A stretch of DNA of 9,072 nucleotides from Gammaproteobacteria bacterium (GTDB taxonomy: Bacteria; Pseudomonadota; Gammaproteobacteria; HTCC5015). Position numbers and translations under genes: made by a program. The stretch lies in the NCBI GenBank assembly GCA_020630145.1, contig JAHDBX010000039.1, forward strand, positions 1 through 9,072, read 5' to 3'. The notes under the pieces were generated by a model. The model was not told where the DNA came from, searched no databases, and worked only from the letters and a program-made list of their open reading frames with translations. Shown here piece after piece: positions 7,106-9,072 of the stretch; the stretch's first letter is position 1, and each line of letters starts with the position of its first letter.

Positions 7106-7459
7106 TTAATGGCTCAGCATCCATGGCCGCATGGTCGGGAACATTTTTTCGCCTTGCGCGGTATACATTAATTTCGAACCACCGGGTTTATGTGAATCAC
7201 AGCCACAACCTGCGCTATGTTCCTCATCGTTTTCCCGTCTATCCTTAGTCGAATAAACGGGTTCGTTTTGGCTACGCTCATTCGTCTCATTGGCTTTGCG
7301 CATTTCTGGCGACATCGCCAAAACATCTGGCGCTAACCTTATGATTCTTGCCGAGGTTGTTCCACATGTAGGGCAGTCTTTTGGTAATTGCGACTCGTCC
7401 ATAGCCGCAAGTTCATAGAAGACACCGTGATCTTTGCATTTATATTCATAAACAGGCAT
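7106..7459 (-). CDS. fmdB: FmdB-family zinc-ribbon protein
   Basis: This 117-residue protein opens with MPVYEYKC, the hallmark of the FmdB family, a small zinc-ribbon protein proposed as a regulator or accessory of formamidase. The second knuckle is a normal CPTCG (Cys29, Cys32), but the first is C8-K-D-H11, so zinc would be held by Cys-His-Cys-Cys rather than four cysteines. The remainder is polar and probably disordered, with a Gly-Cys-Gly-Cys motif (84-87) and a conserved-looking end SKLMYTAQGEKMFPTMRPWM. FmdB proteins that lie next to formamidase genes commonly have this longer tail. Its start has GAGGAG at 7470-7465, five bases upstream. It is the last gene of the operon, 32 bases after fmdA. 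Its biochemical role is unproven even in known family members. Confidence 0.88.
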   Translation of the reverse strand: MPVYEYKCKDHGVFYELAAMDESQLPKDCPTCGTTSARIIRLAPDVLAMSPEMRKANETNERSQNEPVYSTKDRRENDEEHSAGCGCDSHKPGGSKLMYTAQGEKMFPTMRPWMLSH

Positions 7460-7491
7460 ATATACTCCTCTTTAAATAGTAACAAGTAAAC

Positions 7492-8721
7492 TTATAAGTC
7501 TGGCGCTAGTGGTATATCCACTGAGCCATCTAGGTGTTTTTTCGGGCCTTCGCTATTGGGCTGAACATCAAATTCAAAAATGTCGGTCGGCAGCCATAAG
7601 GTCGCACAGGCATTCGGTATATCGACCACTCCACTAATATGCCCTTGAACGGGCGCCGTACCTAAGATAGCGTAAGCCTGTGCCCGTGAGTAACCAAATT
7701 TTTCTAGATAGTTAATGGCATTTAAGCATGCTTGGCGATAAGCAATATGTACATCCAAATAATGCTGCTTGCCACTTTCATCAACCGAAATACCTTCGAA
7801 AATTAGATAGTCATCGTATTTTGGCGTAATTGGACTTGGCTTGAAAATAGGATTTTTAATTGCATATTTAGACATGCCGTCTTTAACCAAATTAACACGC
7901 ATATGAATCCAACCGGCCATTTCAATAGCACCGCAAAAAGTAATTTCACCATCGCCCTGACTAAAATGTAAATCACCTACTGACAAACCACCACCATTAA
8001 CATACACAGGAAAATAAATTTTAGACCCGCGTGATAAATCTTTAATATCACAGTTACCGCCATGCTCTCTAGGTGGCACTGTACGTGCGCCTTCCGCAGC
8101 AGCCGCTGCACGTTCATCACCTTGCAAACGCCCCATATGGGCAGTTTCGGCATCAGGTAAGGTTGCTAATGGTGGTGTACTTTCTGGTGCCGTGTCAAAC
8201 AAGGCTTTTTCACGTGTATTCCACTCTTCTAACATCTCTTTTGATGGCAAGCACCCAATTAAGCCTGGATGAATTAAGCCTGCAAACTCTACACCTGGCA
8301 CATGTCGTGAACTGGTAAACATACCTTTAAAGTCCCAAATAGATTTTTGCGCCTCAGGAAAGTGTTCCGTTAAAAAACCACCGCCATTTTGCTTCGAAAA
8401 GAACCCATTAAAGCCCCATTGGCTATCATCAAAGGTACCAATATCTAATATATCGACGACGAGTAGATCGCCAGGCTCGGCACCTTCTACTGCAACTGGA
8501 CCGGATAAAAAATGCACCTGACCCAAGTCTACATCTCGCACATCAGCGGCATCATCATTATTCGCAATTTGCCCGCCTGTCCAGTCATAACATTCAATAA
8601 TAAAATCATCACCGGGCTTAACGGTTTCCACCATAGGAATATCTGGATGCCAACGATTATGTATTTTATCGTTATCGTAAGGTGATTCATTCAAATTTAC
8701 TTTAATTATGGTTTCAGTCAT
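7492..8721 (-). CDS. fmdA: Formamidase (acetamidase/formamidase family)
   Basis: This 409-residue cytoplasmic enzyme hydrolyses formamide to formate and ammonia, and family members can also act on acetamide and other short amides. Its length and motif order match the FmdA/AmdA family: early HPDIP (25-29) and GQVHFLSGPVAVEGAEPGDLLVVDI (67-91), then HPGLIGCLPS (151-160), HGGNCDIKDLSRGSKIYFPVYVNGGGLSVGDLHFSQGDGEI (220-260) and 'DIPNACATLWLP' (367-378). No truncation or missing block is seen. The start is well supported by AGGAGA at 8732-8727, five bases upstream. It lies 42 bases after the UrtE-like ATPase gene and 32 bases before fmdB, all on the minus strand. This makes an amide import and ammonia release operon that is probably induced by amides or nitrogen limitation; its promoter is outside the window. 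Confidence 0.95.
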   Translation of the reverse strand: MTETIIKVNLNESPYDNDKIHNRWHPDIPMVETVKPGDDFIIECYDWTGGQIANNDDAADVRDVDLGQVHFLSGPVAVEGAEPGDLLVVDILDIGTFDDSQWGFNGFFSKQNGGGFLTEHFPEAQKSIWDFKGMFTSSRHVPGVEFAGLIHPGLIGCLPSKEMLEEWNTREKALFDTAPESTPPLATLPDAETAHMGRLQGDERAAAAAEGARTVPPREHGGNCDIKDLSRGSKIYFPVYVNGGGLSVGDLHFSQGDGEITFCGAIEMAGWIHMRVNLVKDGMSKYAIKNPIFKPSPITPKYDDYLIFEGISVDESGKQHYLDVHIAYRQACLNAINYLEKFGYSRAQAYAILGTAPVQGHISGVVDIPNACATLWLPTDIFEFDVQPNSEGPKKHLDGSVDIPLAPDL

Positions 8722-8763
8722 GTTTCTCTCCTAATTTAATTTTTTGGTTTATTAATGCGGCGC

Positions 8764-9072
8764 TTATACGGATAAGTATTTTTTAATTTTCTCGGTATTA
8801 ACATTTTCTTTCATGTCTTCATGAATAAATGTGCCCTTGTCAATAACAATAATTCGATCAGCCACTGCCATGGTAAAACTCAACACCTGTTCTGAAACAA
8901 TAATGGTGATGTCACGTATTTTTTTTATTTCATTTAACACATTGGCTATATCTTTAATAATTGAAGGTTGTATGCCTTCGGTGGGCTCATCTAGCAGTAA
9001 TACTTTAGGGTTGGTAACCAAAGCACGCGCGATAGCCAACTGTTGCTGTTGACCACCTGAAAGGTTGCCACC
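8764..9072 (-). CDS. Urea/short-chain amide ABC importer ATPase, UrtE/LivF type (C-terminal 103 residues)
   Basis: The frame is open through the window edge, so the gene's start lies beyond 9072 and the TTG at 9039 is only an internal codon. The visible part begins at the ABC signature ([18 protein letters not shown]). It then shows Walker [20 protein letters not shown] (24-42) and a switch region IIVSEQ in which Gln62 replaces the usual His, as is normal in LivF/UrtE ATPases. The [11 protein letters not shown] segment is typical of UrtE and of the FmdF/AmiE amide-transporter subunits. The second ATPase, permeases and binding protein are expected upstream, outside the window. Its place just before fmdA favours a formamide, short-amide or urea substrate over branched-chain amino acids. 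Confidence 0.88.
   Translation of the reverse strand, partial: GGNLSGGQQQQLAIARALVTNPKVLLLDEPTEGIQPSIIKDIANVLNEIKKIRDITIIVSEQVLSFTMAVADRIIVIDKGTFIHEDMKENVNTEKIKKYLSV

Noticed and set aside
8073..8318. Plus-strand open frame opposite fmdA
   Set aside because: Antisense shadow of conserved formamidase sequence.
8764..9039. A 91-residue protein starting at the TTG at 9039
   Set aside because: The frame stays open to the window edge and encodes the ABC signature upstream of this codon, so it is an internal leucine of a longer gene.
8831..9052. Plus-strand open frame opposite the UrtE-like ATPase gene
   Set aside because: Antisense shadow of the Walker B and signature region.

Overview
The window looks like chromosomal DNA from a Gram-negative, AT-rich bacterium, most likely a marine or aquatic gammaproteobacterium. 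This rests on the lipoprotein and Sec signals, a YadG/YadH-like ABC exporter and an amide-utilisation locus; no rRNA or species marker is present, so placement is tentative. All genes look intact except the two cut by the window edges. I see no insertion sequence, tRNA, CRISPR array or phage gene.

Layout. (1) 1-862, minus: the N-terminal 287 residues of a secreted, repeat-containing, propeller-like protein. (2) 863-1400: an AT-rich divergent intergenic region with a good minus-strand promoter and short direct repeats. (3) 1401-4472, plus: a beta-lactamase-fold serine hydrolase lipoprotein, then a tight three-gene group of carboxymuconolactone-decarboxylase-like protein, small two-span membrane protein and RraA/HMG-aldolase-like enzyme. 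The last three are joined by two ATGA overlaps and have their own candidate promoter and a hairpin at the first gene's ribosome binding site. (4) 4474-4512: a bidirectional terminator. (5) 4535-5086, minus: a two-span membrane protein whose start is corrected here from a TTG to an ATG. (6) 5365-7052, plus: a YadGH-like ABC-2 exporter (ATPase plus permease, ATGA overlap). (7) 7051-7082: a second bidirectional hairpin. (8) 7106-9072, minus: fmdB, fmdA and the C-terminal part of a UrtE/LivF-type ATPase, in transcription order urtE-like -> fmdA -> fmdB.

How they work together. The right-hand operon is a nitrogen-scavenging unit: a high-affinity urea/short-chain amide ABC importer, formamidase releasing ammonia, and the small FmdB zinc-ribbon protein. 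The CMD-membrane-RraA group resembles a small catabolic module acting on a carboxylated or keto-acid intermediate, but its substrate cannot be read from the sequence. The exporter and the two-span protein are separate units. I found no clear unprecedented system; the most unusual items are the CMD-membrane-RraA group with its hairpin-masked start, and the propeller-like secreted protein.
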